DNA of 54,209 nt from Nocardia aobensis NBRC 100429 (GCF_000308375.1 NZ_BAFQ01000290.1:1-54209); one strand, 5' to 3'. Shown: positions 32,702 through 42,189, numbered from the stretch's first letter. A program made the numbers and translations. Notes: generated by a model not told the origin, from the sequence alone.

Positions 32702-32756
32702 TCTGATCTCGCTCCATCGAGCGCTGCGCAGAACACAGAACGGAACAGAGATCAGA
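32702..32756 (+). other. Leader fold-back: 9-bp inverted repeat ending at the start codon
   Basis: TCTGATCTC (32702-32710) is complementary to GAGATCAGA (32748-32756), whose last base is the A of the ATG. An inner GCTC-CATC-GAGC hairpin (32711-32722) stacks on it. If the leader is transcribed from upstream of 32702, this stem would bury the ribosome site, which is itself weak. Confidence 0.45.
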
Positions 32757-33460
32757 TGAACAAGATCACCCGCATGACCGTCACCGCGATGACGGTGGTG
32801 GGCGCCCTGGGCGCCGGTTCGGCCATCGCATCGGCCGCGCCCACGGCGGCAGATCACGTCCTGAGCACCGAGATCATGCCGGGCGTGCAGTACACCAGCT
32901 CCACCGCGGATCAGTCCGTGGTGATCGAGACCGCGACGGCCACGCTCGTCGCGGCGGGCGGGCAATTCCAGGTGCGCGACGCCTCCGGCGCCACGGTCGC
33001 CGGCGTCACCGCCTTCCCGGCCGAGCCGAAGGCACTGACCGCCGTCCACGCCGCACCCGAGGTGCGGGCAGCGGCACGCGCGGCGACGCCGGAACTGCAC
33101 CTCGAGAACATCGACGGCGATCCGCAGACCGAGCGTTTCGATGCCGCGATCCAGGCCGCTATCAACGAGTTCGGCCTGGCTACCAGCGTCGGAACGATGA
33201 CCGGTGGTCTCATCGGCCTGGCGGTCGGCTGCGGAGTCGGCGCCGTCGCGGGCGCGGTGTTCGGCGCGCCCGTCCTCGACGCCGCCGGACTCACCCTCAT
33301 CGCCGGCTGCTTGGCCGGAGCGGGCGTCCTGGGCGGTATGGGCGCCATCCTCGGCGCCGCGCTCCTCGGCGTCCCCGTCGGCATCGCCTCCGCAATCAAG
33401 TTCCAGCACACCATGAACCAGCCCTACGAACAGCACACCCACGACAGCGAGAGCAACTGA
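32756..33460 (+). CDS. Secreted protein with glycine-rich hydrophobic end
   Basis: 234 aa. Sec signal peptide at residues 1-28 (basic start, then VTAMTVVGALGAGSAIASAA with an ASA-A cleavage site). Residues 30-130 are a small beta-rich domain. Residues 145-215 are Gly/Ala/Leu-rich hydrophobic stretches (GGLIGLAVGCGVGAVAGAVF; GVLGGMGAILGAALLGVP) and could insert in a membrane such as the mycomembrane. Such proteins are common in Nocardia; function unknown. A Zur-like box upstream hints at metal control. A strong two-way terminator follows. Confidence 0.8.
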   Translation: MNKITRMTVTAMTVVGALGAGSAIASAAPTAADHVLSTEIMPGVQYTSSTADQSVVIETATATLVAAGGQFQVRDASGATVAGVTAFPAEPKALTAVHAAPEVRAAARAATPELHLENIDGDPQTERFDAAIQAAINEFGLATSVGTMTGGLIGLAVGCGVGAVAGAVFGAPVLDAAGLTLIAGCLAGAGVLGGMGAILGAALLGVPVGIASAIKFQHTMNQPYEQHTHDSESN

Positions 33461-33468
33461 ACGCGAGT

Positions 33469-33496
33469 CGGGCCCCGCGATCGATCGCGGGGCCCG
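33469..33496. terminator. Bidirectional terminator
   Basis: A perfect 28-base palindrome (arms 33469-33482 and 33483-33496, starting CGGGCCCCGCGATC) lies between two convergent stop codons at 33460 and 33506. It serves as a hairpin in either direction. No T run follows, as is usual for GC-rich actinobacteria. Confidence 0.8.
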
Positions 33497-33505
33497 AGTT
33501 CGTCC

Positions 33506-35497
33506 TCAGCTGGTGGGCTGGGTCAGGTCGTAGACCGTCATGCCGCCCACTGTTATTGCGGTGTAATGGGATTCGACCCAGCTGGTGATCTCGCTCGCGC
33601 TGCCGGAGCCGCCACCCGGACCACGGCCGCCACCGGGGCCGCCGCCCGCGAAGAAGTAGTGGATGTCACCGTTGTTCACGTACTGCTGGAATTGGGCCAG
33701 GGTTGGCGAGTTGTCGCTGCCGGTGAAGCCGCCGATCGCCATGATCGATGTGCCGGTGGACAATTCGAGGCTGCCCGCGGATTGGGAGCCGACCGTGGCG
33801 GCCGCCCAGCGGTTGGTCGCACTCTTCAGCAGTTCCTGCAGGGCGGTGTTGTCGGAGTCGCCTCCGCCGGGATTGCCGTTGCGCGCACCGGTCGATGAGC
33901 CCGTGGAATCGGCACTGCCGGGTGGTTGCGCGTTCGCGGAGTTTCCGCCGGGAGGCATGCCGCCGAACCCGCCCATGCTGTGGCCGCTGCTGGGCCCGGA
34001 GGTCGGAATCGACCCGCTGTGCGGGGTCGCCGCGGTTTCCAGGGCATAGGCGGCAGTGCCGGCGAAGCCGAACAGCAGTCCGGCCGCGGCGACCGCCACG
34101 GTCATCGTGCCGAGGGCGTGCGCGCCGGCGATGAGGATCGCCGCGACCACGATCGAGCCGACCAGCACGATCCAGCGCAGCGCCGGATACCAGTCGGGTG
34201 TGCGATCCAGCAGGACGAAGTTCCACACGCCGGTGGCCGCCAACATCAGACCCAATGCCGCACGCGCCGAACGGAATTCACGTCCGCGCCACAGCTCCAC
34301 CACCGCGATGCCGACCAGCGCGGCGATCGCCGGCGCCAGGGCCACGGTGTAGTAGGGGTGAATGGTGCCCTGCATGAAGCTGAAGACGACGCCGGTGACC
34401 AGCAGCCAGCCGCCCCAGAGGAGCAGGCTCGCGCGGATGCGTCCGGTGCGCGGTGTGCGCCGGGTGAACCACAGGCCGGCCGCCAGCCCGATCAGCGCCG
34501 CCGGGAGCAGCCACGAGATCTCGGTGCCCATCGAGTCGCCGAACAGGCGGGTGATGCCGGTGCTGCCACCGAATCCGGTATTGCCGCCCCCACCGGGGCC
34601 ACCGCCGCCACCGCCGTTGCCTTCGCCGCCCATCACCCGACCGAGGCCGTTGTAGCCCAGGGCGAGTTCGAGCAGGCTGTTGTCGGTGGAGCCACCGATG
34701 TAGGGGCGCGAATCGGCCGGCCACAGGCTCACCAGTGCGACGAACCAGCCGCCCGAAATGATCAGTGCAACAACGGCTCCCAGGAGTTTCAGGATCCGGG
34801 CACGCAACGCGATCGGCGCGGCGACGAGGAACACCAGGCCCAGCGCGGGCAGCACCAGGAAGGCCTGCATCATCTTGGTGAGGAAGCCGAAACCGACCGC
34901 CACCCCGGCCGCCGCGAGCCAGCGGCCACTGCCCTTCTCGGTGGCGCGGACGGTGCAATAGGCCGCCGCGACCAGCAGCAGGACCAGCAGGGCGTCCGGG
35001 TTGTCGAACCGGAACATCAGCGCCGCGACGGGAGTCAGCGCGAGCGCCGCACCCGCGATCAGACCGGCCGCCGGACCGCTCCAGCGCCGCACCGCCCCGT
35101 ACACCAGCCCGACCGACGCCACACCCATCAGCGCCTGCGGCAGCAGCAGCGAGAAGGAACTGAATCCGAGCAGCCGCCCGGACAATCCCATCACCCACAG
35201 CGCGGCGGGTGGTTTGTCGACGGTGATGGCGTTACCGGAGTCGAGCGATCCGAACAGCAGGGCCTTCCAGCTCTGCGTGCCCGCCTGCACAGCGGCGGCA
35301 TAGAAGTCGTTCGCCCATCCCGACGCACTCAGACCCCACAGGTACAGGAACGCGGTCGCGACGAGCAGCACCAGCAATCCGGGCCGCGCCCATCGCGGCT
35401 GGTCGGAGGGGCCCGACAGGAGAGCTCCCCATTTCGCGGTCTGCGGTGGCGATCCGGTCGGCTCGGCCTGCCGACGCGGCGCCTCTGTGATCGTCAT
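33506..35497 (-). CDS. GT39/YkcB-type polytopic glycosyltransferase, copy 1
   Basis: 663 aa from ATG 35497 (GGAGGAG 6 bases upstream). Residues 1-45 cytosolic. First loop WANDFYAAAVQAGTQSWKAL then SGNAITVDKPPAALWVMG, holding the D-K motif of membrane GT39/GT83-like enzymes. RFDNPDALLVLLL, FGFLTKMMQAF, then TIHPYYTVALAPAIAALVG; about eleven helices in all. Residues 490-663 are an external YkcA-like domain with Gly/Ser linkers, a QFQQYVNNGDIHYFFAGGGP segment and YDLT end. It uses polyprenyl-phosphate sugars to modify exported polymers or lipids. It is a paralogue of 37879-39792. Confidence 0.88.
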   Translation of the reverse strand: MTITEAPRRQAEPTGSPPQTAKWGALLSGPSDQPRWARPGLLVLLVATAFLYLWGLSASGWANDFYAAAVQAGTQSWKALLFGSLDSGNAITVDKPPAALWVMGLSGRLLGFSSFSLLLPQALMGVASVGLVYGAVRRWSGPAAGLIAGAALALTPVAALMFRFDNPDALLVLLLVAAAYCTVRATEKGSGRWLAAAGVAVGFGFLTKMMQAFLVLPALGLVFLVAAPIALRARILKLLGAVVALIISGGWFVALVSLWPADSRPYIGGSTDNSLLELALGYNGLGRVMGGEGNGGGGGGPGGGGNTGFGGSTGITRLFGDSMGTEISWLLPAALIGLAAGLWFTRRTPRTGRIRASLLLWGGWLLVTGVVFSFMQGTIHPYYTVALAPAIAALVGIAVVELWRGREFRSARAALGLMLAATGVWNFVLLDRTPDWYPALRWIVLVGSIVVAAILIAGAHALGTMTVAVAAAGLLFGFAGTAAYALETAATPHSGSIPTSGPSSGHSMGGFGGMPPGGNSANAQPPGSADSTGSSTGARNGNPGGGDSDNTALQELLKSATNRWAAATVGSQSAGSLELSTGTSIMAIGGFTGSDNSPTLAQFQQYVNNGDIHYFFAGGGPGGGRGPGGGSGSASEITSWVESHYTAITVGGMTVYDLTQPTS

Positions 35498-35651
35498 ACG
35501 GTTCTCCTCCGCCTCGCTCACCGGGCTGTCTGCCGCGGCCGTCGCATCGAGGATCGCGCCCGGAGGTGGGCCGGCTCTTTGCCGAAGCTATGCGCGAACT
35601 GTGAGACGACATCCTTGACCTCAACCAGGGTTGGGGTAAGAGAGTTGTCGC

Positions 35652-36611
35652 ATGACCACTTCGATCGACACGGTGACGCAATGGGTCGAGCAGCACGCTC
35701 GTCCGCTCTCCGCATCGGACCCCGAGCAGCCGATCACCGATCCGGCCGCACTGCGTCAGCTGATCGGCGCCGCACGCGTCGTCGCCCTGGGAGCCGCGAC
35801 CCGCGACACCCACGAGCTGTCCGTGACCGCCCACCGGCTGCTGCGATTCCTCGTGGCACACGCCGGATTTCGCAGCCTCGTCCTGGAAGGCGACGATGCG
35901 ACCAGCGCCGCGCTCGACGAGTATGTGCGCACCGGGGCCGGCGACCCGCGCGCGCTGCTGACCGAGGCACGATCGTTCTGGCGGACCGAGGAGATACTCG
36001 AGGTCGTCGCCTGGATACGCCGATACAACGAGGAGCACCCGGACGATCCTGTTCGTATCGCCCATCCGGAACCCGAGGGCCGGGTCACAGCGGAATCCGG
36101 CGACCTCGGCGAGATCGAAAGAATGCTGGCGGACAATGTGATTCGCTGGCACACCGACACCGGACACAAGATCGTGTACTGGGGCGGAACGACGCATACG
36201 GTCGCCGCGGCGGCACGACGTGTTCTCCTCGGCGACCAGCGGGTCACCCATCGCAGCGCGGGCGGCCATCTCCGGCAGCATTTCGGCTCCGGCTATCTGT
36301 CCGTCGGCCTGACATTCGACCACGGCACGACCACCGACACCTTCCCCTCCCCACCGGCCGACTTCGCCGAAGCCGTACTCGGCCGCGTCGATCTGGACGC
36401 CTATCTGCTGGATCTACGCACCCCGGGCCCGGACTCGGTGCGAACCTGGCTCACCGAGCCCGCGAAGACCCGCTTGATCGGGCCCGTGTACGACCCGGAC
36501 AACGATGACGCGTTCCACCTCTCGGGCGGATCCCTCGGCGAATGGTTCGACCTCGTCGTCCACCACCGAACGGTGACGTCCATCCGGCCACTCGGGTCCC
36601 GTCGTGGATGA
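35652..36611 (+). CDS. Erythromycin-esterase-like protein with altered active site
   Basis: 319 aa, about three quarters of a full Ere protein. LIGAARVVALGAATRDTHEL matches the Ere motif GEATHGTHEF, but Glu is Ala and the first His, the catalytic one in EreA/EreB, is Arg. FRSLVLEGDD keeps the second catalytic Glu. HKIVYWGGTTHTV replaces the family's WAHNxH and keeps only the last His. C-terminal Ere features (SVGLTFDHG; FDLVVHHRTVTSI) are present. This suggests a family member that no longer uses the known chemistry, or a diverged succinoglycan-type relative. It is transcribed away from the GT39 gene. Confidence 0.72.
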   Translation: MTTSIDTVTQWVEQHARPLSASDPEQPITDPAALRQLIGAARVVALGAATRDTHELSVTAHRLLRFLVAHAGFRSLVLEGDDATSAALDEYVRTGAGDPRALLTEARSFWRTEEILEVVAWIRRYNEEHPDDPVRIAHPEPEGRVTAESGDLGEIERMLADNVIRWHTDTGHKIVYWGGTTHTVAAAARRVLLGDQRVTHRSAGGHLRQHFGSGYLSVGLTFDHGTTTDTFPSPPADFAEAVLGRVDLDAYLLDLRTPGPDSVRTWLTEPAKTRLIGPVYDPDNDDAFHLSGGSLGEWFDLVVHHRTVTSIRPLGSRRG

Positions 36612-36795
36612 ACGGTCGTGGCGATGTCCGCCCGACCGGCACCTTCCGAGCGCACCAGCGGCCGTTCATTCGATGGTGGACGAGAGGTGATGTGACGGAA
36701 CGGTTTCCGCCACGGGTGGCATGATTGCGCCACAGCGGTGTGTTGCATGGTCTTGGCGTTGGGCGTGTTGATCGTTCGCCGGTACTTTGCCGAAT

Positions 36796-37761
36796 ATGAC
36801 TGCGAAGCAGGGTAATCCGCACGACTCGCTGTTTCGCAAGATCATGTCCAACCCTGCTGCGGCTGCCGGAGAGTTTCGGGCCGTCATGCCGGAGTGGCTC
36901 GTCGCGCTGATCGACTGGGAGGGTATGGAACTGGCGCCCAGCAGATACGTGCTGCCGAACCTTCGAAACCGCGACAGCGACATCCTGTTCAAAGCGACGG
37001 TCGGCGGTCGCGACGGGTACATCCACCTCTTACTCGAACACCAGAGCACTCCCGACAAACATATGCCGTTGCGCGTCCTCGAGTACATGATCGGCACTTG
37101 GACTCAGCACCTGAACGACCAGCCCGGTTCCGCTTACTACCCCCTGGTGATACCGGTCGTGGTCAACTCCGGCCCGAACACCTGGCGCTGGAACTACACC
37201 ACCGAACTGTGGGACCGCATCGGCGCGGACCCCGCAATCCGCGCACAACTCGGCGATCTGGTGCCACGGTTCCGGATCATCGTCGACGACCTCGCCGGAC
37301 TCGAGTTCAGCGATCTCTACGCCCGTGAGCTGGCACCAGCGGTATTGATGATGCTGATCCTGCACCGGCTGGCATTCAAGAACGAGCACCTGGACCGGGA
37401 TCTTCAGCCACACATCGAGGTACTGCGCGCTGTGGAGGATTCACCGAACGCAACGAATGACCTGTTCAGCCTGTTCACGTACATTAGTAAGGTGTCCGAG
37501 ACCAACGCGCGGGACCTGGGGCGCCTGGTCGACCAACTCGGCCCGCTGGCAAAGGAGGTCGCGATGACCACAGCCGAACAGCTCCGCGCGGAAGGCCAGA
37601 CCAAGGGGCAAGCCAAGCTCATCCTGCGCCAGCTGACCGTCAAGTTCGGCCCTCTGGCCGCTGAGGTCGCAGACCGAGTACAAGCCGGCAGCGCAGCCGA
37701 ACTGGAAACGTGGGCCGAACGAGTGGTGACCGCAACCACCCTCGACGAATTCTTCGCCTGA
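36796..37761 (+). CDS. Rpn-family PD-(D/E)XK nuclease
   Basis: 321 aa. N-terminal catalytic part: HDSLFRKIMSNPAAAAGEFR, RDSDILFKATVGG (metal-binding Asp) and IHLLLEHQSTPD (ExQ), with PLRVLEYMIGTW. This is the Rpn (recombination-promoting nuclease, formerly transposase_31) family, which nicks or cuts DNA and is thought to act in defence or recombination. The C-terminal 90 residues are helical: QLRAEGQTKGQAKLILRQLT then a UPF0175-like tail. No terminal repeats flank it, so it is not an insertion sequence. TTG 36787 is a possible earlier start; neither has a good ribosome site. Confidence 0.82.
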   Translation: MTAKQGNPHDSLFRKIMSNPAAAAGEFRAVMPEWLVALIDWEGMELAPSRYVLPNLRNRDSDILFKATVGGRDGYIHLLLEHQSTPDKHMPLRVLEYMIGTWTQHLNDQPGSAYYPLVIPVVVNSGPNTWRWNYTTELWDRIGADPAIRAQLGDLVPRFRIIVDDLAGLEFSDLYARELAPAVLMMLILHRLAFKNEHLDRDLQPHIEVLRAVEDSPNATNDLFSLFTYISKVSETNARDLGRLVDQLGPLAKEVAMTTAEQLRAEGQTKGQAKLILRQLTVKFGPLAAEVADRVQAGSAAELETWAERVVTATTLDEFFA

Positions 37762-37878
37762 CCGGATGCTGGTCCGACCGACGCGCTCCGCGGCGAAGTA
37801 GTCGCAACCTGCGGCTCACGTGGACGTCCGACCGTCGATGACCGCATCCCACACGAAATGCGGCCCTCCACGCGGCGA

Positions 37879-39792
37879 TCACGCGGTCAGGTCGTAGACC
37901 GTGACTCCGTCGATCGTGCGGGCGGTGAAGGTGTCGGCTACCCAGGCGGCGATCTCGGAGGCGGCCTGGCTGCCGCCGCTGGAGGTGCCGCGCATGCCGC
38001 CCAGGCCGGCGCCGCCCAGGAAGTAGTGGATCTTGTGCTGGGCCACGTACTGCTGGAACTGCGCGAGGGTCGGGGACGGGTCGGTGCCGTTGAAACCGCC
38101 GACGGCCATGACCGGATCGCCGGTCGCCAGTTGGTAGGCGGCGGCGCTGTTGGAGCCGACCGCGGCCGCTACCCAGGTGTAGGCGTCGGCGTTGTCGCTC
38201 AGTGCCGCAGACAGATTCGAGCCGACGGTGATACCGCCGAGGAGCCCGCCCATCGGTCCGCCGGCATGCGCGGTCGCACCGCTCGTCGTGGATTGCCCAC
38301 CGGGCGCACCACCCGGCGGCATCCCACCGAAGCGCCCGCTGGACGGTCCGGCGGACGGAATCGCGCCGGTGTGCGGAGTCGATGCGGTCGCCACCGCGTA
38401 GGCGGTCGGTCCCGCCAGTCCGGCGGCCAGCGCGACGGCCACCACCGCCGCACCGAGTGCCCGCGGCAACCGGGAGACGACCAGCAGCAGCGCCGCCGCG
38501 CCCACACCGACCACCGCGATGACGGGACGCAGCCACGGATTCCACTCACCGGTGCGCGCCAGCAGGATGCAGGCCAGGACGGTCGTCACCACCAGCGTGC
38601 CCGACAGTACGGCGGTCGCGCGAAGGTCGTTGCGCCGCAACCACAGTTGCCAGGCCCCGATCGCCACACTGCCGGCGACGGCCGGGGCCAGCGCCACCGT
38701 GTAATAGGGGTGCAGGATGCCGCTCGCGAAGCTGAAGATCCCGCCGGTGAGCACCAGCCAGCCCAGCCACAGCAGCAGCGCGGCGCGCGTCGGGTCGGTG
38801 CGTGGTGCGCGACGGGTGAGCCACAGTCCGGCCGCACCGAGGATCAGCGCCGCGGGGATCAGCCAGGAGATCTGGCCGCCCATTTCGGAGCCGAACAGCC
38901 GTGCCCAGCCGACGTCGTGGTTCATATTGCCCAGCCCGCCGACCTCGTCGCCGGTGAGCCGGCCGAAACCGTTGTAGCCCAATGCCAATTCGAGCACGCT
39001 GTTGTGCTGGGAACCGCCGATGAAGGGTCGTGAGGAGGCCGGCCACAGCGCGACGACGGCCAGATACCAGCCCGCGGACACCACCATCGCGAGCACGGCC
39101 AGTACGGAGCGGACGACCCTGGATTTCCACGGCACCTGCGCCGCAAGCAGATACACCGCCGCGAACACCGGCAGCACGATGAACGCCTGCATCATCTTCG
39201 CCAGGAATCCGAATCCGACGGCCACCCCGGCCAAGGGCAACCACCATGCGGCACTGTTCTTTTCGATGGACCGCAGCACGCAGTAGGCAGCGGCGGTCAG
39301 CAACAGCACGAGCAGGGCGTCCGGGTTGTCGAAGCGGAACATCAGCGCCGCGGCCGGCGTCAGCGCCAGCACCGCGCCGGCCAGGATGCCGGGCCAGTGC
39401 CCTGCGACCCGCCGCACCCCCGCGTACAGCACGGCGACGGCGGCCACGCCCTCCAGGGCCTGCGGCACCAGCAGACTCCACGAGTTGAAGCCGAAGAGGC
39501 GCGCCGAGATGTCCATGACCCACAGCGCACCGGGGGTCTTGTCCACGGTGATCGCGTTGGCGGCATCGCTGGATCCGAACAGCATCGCCTTCCAGCTCTG
39601 CGATCCGGCCTGTACGGCCGCGGCATAGAACTCGTTGGCCCAGCCACTGGCGCCCAGATTCCACACGTACAGCAGCGCGGTGGCCGCCAGCAACGCCACC
39701 AGCGACAGTTGCCGCCACCGCGGGCGCGCGGTCCGCGTCGGTGGCGGTTCGGTCACCGCGACCGGGGGCGTGTCCAGCACAGTCGTCGTCAT
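37879..39792 (-). CDS. GT39/YkcB-type polytopic glycosyltransferase, copy 2
   Basis: 637 aa. Same plan as copy 1: WANEFYAAAVQAGSQSWKAM, ANAITVDKTPGALWVMD, RFDNPDALLVLLL, FGFLAKMMQAF, LHPYYTVALAPAVAGSVA, and an external C-terminal YkcA domain with QFQQYVAQHKIHYFLGGAGL and ending VYDLTA. The ATG overlaps the histidine-kinase stop (ATGA), so it is the third gene of an OmpR-type two-component operon, and its expression is tied to that sensor. Probable role: transfer of a sugar from polyprenyl phosphate to an envelope component. Confidence 0.9.
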   Translation of the reverse strand: MTTTVLDTPPVAVTEPPPTRTARPRWRQLSLVALLAATALLYVWNLGASGWANEFYAAAVQAGSQSWKAMLFGSSDAANAITVDKTPGALWVMDISARLFGFNSWSLLVPQALEGVAAVAVLYAGVRRVAGHWPGILAGAVLALTPAAALMFRFDNPDALLVLLLTAAAYCVLRSIEKNSAAWWLPLAGVAVGFGFLAKMMQAFIVLPVFAAVYLLAAQVPWKSRVVRSVLAVLAMVVSAGWYLAVVALWPASSRPFIGGSQHNSVLELALGYNGFGRLTGDEVGGLGNMNHDVGWARLFGSEMGGQISWLIPAALILGAAGLWLTRRAPRTDPTRAALLLWLGWLVLTGGIFSFASGILHPYYTVALAPAVAGSVAIGAWQLWLRRNDLRATAVLSGTLVVTTVLACILLARTGEWNPWLRPVIAVVGVGAAALLLVVSRLPRALGAAVVAVALAAGLAGPTAYAVATASTPHTGAIPSAGPSSGRFGGMPPGGAPGGQSTTSGATAHAGGPMGGLLGGITVGSNLSAALSDNADAYTWVAAAVGSNSAAAYQLATGDPVMAVGGFNGTDPSPTLAQFQQYVAQHKIHYFLGGAGLGGMRGTSSGGSQAASEIAAWVADTFTARTIDGVTVYDLTA

Positions 39793-41387
39793 ACGTCGAT
39801 CGTCATCGACCGAGGTGGTTGCCGCCTGGGGCTTCGCTGTGTGCTCGCTGTGAGGTCCTGATCCGGTAGTCGGACGGTGAAGACGGTATGGCCCGGGGCA
39901 CTGTCGAGGCTGATCGTGCCGCCGTGCGATTTCACCACGGCCGCGACGATCGCCAAACCCAGACCGCTGCTTCCGGCCCGCCGCGAGCGTGAGGAATCTC
40001 CGCGCGCGAACCGCTCGAACACCTCCGGTTGCAGCGCCGCGGGGATGCCGGGGCCGTTGTCGGCGACCCGCCAGATCGCGCCTCCTCCGACCTCGCGCTG
40101 CAGCGAGACCGTGACCGTGGTGCCGGGTCCGGTATGCACCCGCGCGTTGGCGAGCAGATTGGCCAGCACCTGATGCAGGCGCGCCGCATCACCGGTGACG
40201 ACGACCGGTTCGTCCGGCAGATCCAGATCCCATTGGTGGTCCGGGCCCGCGATATGGGCGTCGCTCACCGCGTCGACGGTCAGGCGCGTCACATCCACCG
40301 GCTCGTGTTCGAGGCCACGCCCGGAATCCAGCCGGGCCAGCAGCAACATATCCTCGACCAGCGCCGTCATCCGCCGCGATTCCGAATCCACCCGGCTCAT
40401 CGCATTGGCGACGTCGCCGGGCACCTCGGCCCGTTTCCGTTGTGCCAGTTCGGCATAGCCGCGGATCGCGGCCAGTGGGGTGCGCAGTTCGTGACTGGCG
40501 TCGGCGAGGAACTGCCGCACCCGCGTCTCACTGGCGTGGCGGGCAGACAGCGCGCTGTCGATGTGATCGAGCATGCGGTTGACCGCGGAACCGAGCTGTC
40601 CGACCTCGGTGCGCGGATCGGCATCGTCGGCCGGAACCCGCACCGGCAATTCCACCTCGCCCCGATCGAGTTGCAGATCGGCCACCCGGGAGGCGGTGGC
40701 GGCCACTCGGTCCAGCGGCGCGAGCGCGCGGCGGATCACCCAGATGCCCACGGTGATCGCGATGACGAACACCACCGCGGTAACCACCACCAGGATCAGC
40801 AGGACCCGCATCAATGTGGCGTGCACCGCGGTCAACGGCATACCGGTCACCACCGTGGCCCCCGACCAGGTCGAATTCGCGACCACCCGATACGCGCCCT
40901 GCCTGTCGAGGTCGACGGTGACGGGAGTGCCGTCCGACGACACCTCGGCCAGCTGCCGCTGGGCGGTCGCCGACAGGCGCGTCTGGGTTCCGTCGGCATC
41001 GATTTTGGCGGCGGTGATCTCGGTGCCGTCGATACTGGCGCCGACGGTATCGGCCTGGATGCCGCGGCGGTCCAGGAAATCCGGTCCCGGACCGCCGTGG
41101 TTCGGCGGCGGCCGGTTGTCGTGGTCCTGAGCGCCGGGGGGCGGACCCAGACTGGGACCACCACCGGCCTCGCCGAGGGAACGCTTCTGCACATCGACCA
41201 ACTCGGTGTCGAGCTGATGCACGAGAAACTGCTGCAGCGCGAATTCCGTTGCGGCGCCGATACCTACGACGACGACCACCAGCAACAGCAATTGCCCGAC
41301 GAGCAGTCGCGCGCGCAGCGACCAGCGGCGTGCCGACCACCACCGGCGGGTCCGCGGCACGGCCTCAGCCGGCGGGTTTGAGGACAT
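39789..41387 (-). CDS. Membrane sensor histidine kinase (TrcS/TcrY-like)
   Basis: 532 aa. First membrane helix at about 28-48 (LLVGQLLLLVVVVVGIGAAT), external sensor at 50-205 with a Gly/Pro/His loop (PPPNHGGPGPDF), second helix at 210-230, HAMP domain, HisKA with phospho-His in FLADASHELRTPLAAIRGY, then HATPase N box (LANLLANARVHTG), VADNGPGIP and GSSGLGLAIV. It phosphorylates the adjacent regulator. It overlaps the regulator gene by 23 bases and the GT39 gene by 4, so all three are coupled. Confidence 0.95.
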   Translation of the reverse strand: MSSNPPAEAVPRTRRWWSARRWSLRARLLVGQLLLLVVVVVGIGAATEFALQQFLVHQLDTELVDVQKRSLGEAGGGPSLGPPPGAQDHDNRPPPNHGGPGPDFLDRRGIQADTVGASIDGTEITAAKIDADGTQTRLSATAQRQLAEVSSDGTPVTVDLDRQGAYRVVANSTWSGATVVTGMPLTAVHATLMRVLLILVVVTAVVFVIAITVGIWVIRRALAPLDRVAATASRVADLQLDRGEVELPVRVPADDADPRTEVGQLGSAVNRMLDHIDSALSARHASETRVRQFLADASHELRTPLAAIRGYAELAQRKRAEVPGDVANAMSRVDSESRRMTALVEDMLLLARLDSGRGLEHEPVDVTRLTVDAVSDAHIAGPDHQWDLDLPDEPVVVTGDAARLHQVLANLLANARVHTGPGTTVTVSLQREVGGGAIWRVADNGPGIPAALQPEVFERFARGDSSRSRRAGSSGLGLAIVAAVVKSHGGTISLDSAPGHTVFTVRLPDQDLTASTQRSPRRQPPRSMTIDV

Positions 41388-42105
41388 ATCCGGCGCCGCG
41401 CAGCGTGTGGATCATCGGTTCGCGTCCGCTGTCGATCTTCTTGCGCAGATAGGAGACATAGAGCTCGACGATATTGGAGCGTCCGCCGAAGTCGTAGCTC
41501 CAGACCCGGTCCAGGATCTGCGCCTTGCTCAGCACGCGGCGGGGGTTGCGCATGAAGTAGCGCAGCAGTTCGAATTCCGTGGACGTCAGGGTGATCGGTT
41601 CGCCCGCTCGGGTCACCTCGTGGCTGTCCTCGTCGAGCATCAGATCACCCACCACGATCTGAGCGTCGTTGCCGACAGTGGTGATGCCGGTGCGGCGCAG
41701 CAGCGCGCGCAGGCGCAGGACGACCTCTTCGATGCTGAACGGTTTGGTGACGTAGTCGTCGCCGCCGGCGGTGAGCCCGGCGATGCGGTCCTCGACCGAA
41801 TCCTTCGCGGTCAGCAACAGCACCGGCAGATACGGCAGATCACGGCGCAGCTTCGTGAGCACCTCGAGGCCCGTCATATCGGGCAGCATCACGTCGAGAA
41901 CCACCACATCGGGCCGGTTCTCGCGGGCGGCGGTGACCGCGGTGCGCCCGTCGGCGGCGGTCACGACCTGCCAGCCCTCGTAGCGCAGCGCCATCGACAC
42001 CATTTCCGCGAGCACCGGTTCGTCGTCGACGACGAGGACGGTCACGGGGCTGCCGTCCGCGCGGCGCATCACGACGCGCTCGGCCGGGGTGTTCGTGGTG
42101 GTCAT
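41365..42105 (-). CDS. OmpR-family response regulator (TrcR/TcrX-like)
   Basis: 246 aa. Receiver domain: VTVLVVDDEPVLAEM, phospho-Asp in VVVLDVMLPDMTG, LLLTAKDS, and KPFSIEEV. C-terminal winged helix: ITLTSTEFELLRYFMRNPRR, NIVELYVSYLRKKI, HTLRGAGYVLK. First gene of the leftward operon. The region upstream contains two direct CCACAGCG repeats 22 bases apart, a spacing suited to this family, and a divergent secreted-protein gene. Confidence 0.95.
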   Translation of the reverse strand: MTTTNTPAERVVMRRADGSPVTVLVVDDEPVLAEMVSMALRYEGWQVVTAADGRTAVTAARENRPDVVVLDVMLPDMTGLEVLTKLRRDLPYLPVLLLTAKDSVEDRIAGLTAGGDDYVTKPFSIEEVVLRLRALLRRTGITTVGNDAQIVVGDLMLDEDSHEVTRAGEPITLTSTEFELLRYFMRNPRRVLSKAQILDRVWSYDFGGRSNIVELYVSYLRKKIDSGREPMIHTLRGAGYVLKPAG

Positions 42106-42189
42106 GACCCCAGTCTGGGAACGGCTGCTATGCGTCCGCTGTGCCGTGTCTGGGGGTCGGCTGTGAGTGCGGCGGTCGGGCCCCGCGCA

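Noticed and set aside
30571..32706. 711-codon plus-strand frame running from the FMO gene through the TetR gene
   Set aside because: It crosses an intergenic operator region and two real genes in other frames; no coherent domains.
33926..36508. 860-codon open frame on the plus strand over the GT39 gene
   Set aside because: It has no ribosome site or recognisable domain and is explained by codon bias of the GT39 gene and its neighbour in other frames.
36612..36795. Additional small gene between the Ere-like and Rpn genes
   Set aside because: Short frames exist, but none has both a ribosome site and biased third positions; nothing else was recognised there.
36796..37761. Insertion sequence around the Rpn-family gene
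   Set aside because: The family was once called transposase_31, but there are no terminal inverted repeats or target duplications and no DDE or HUH domain.
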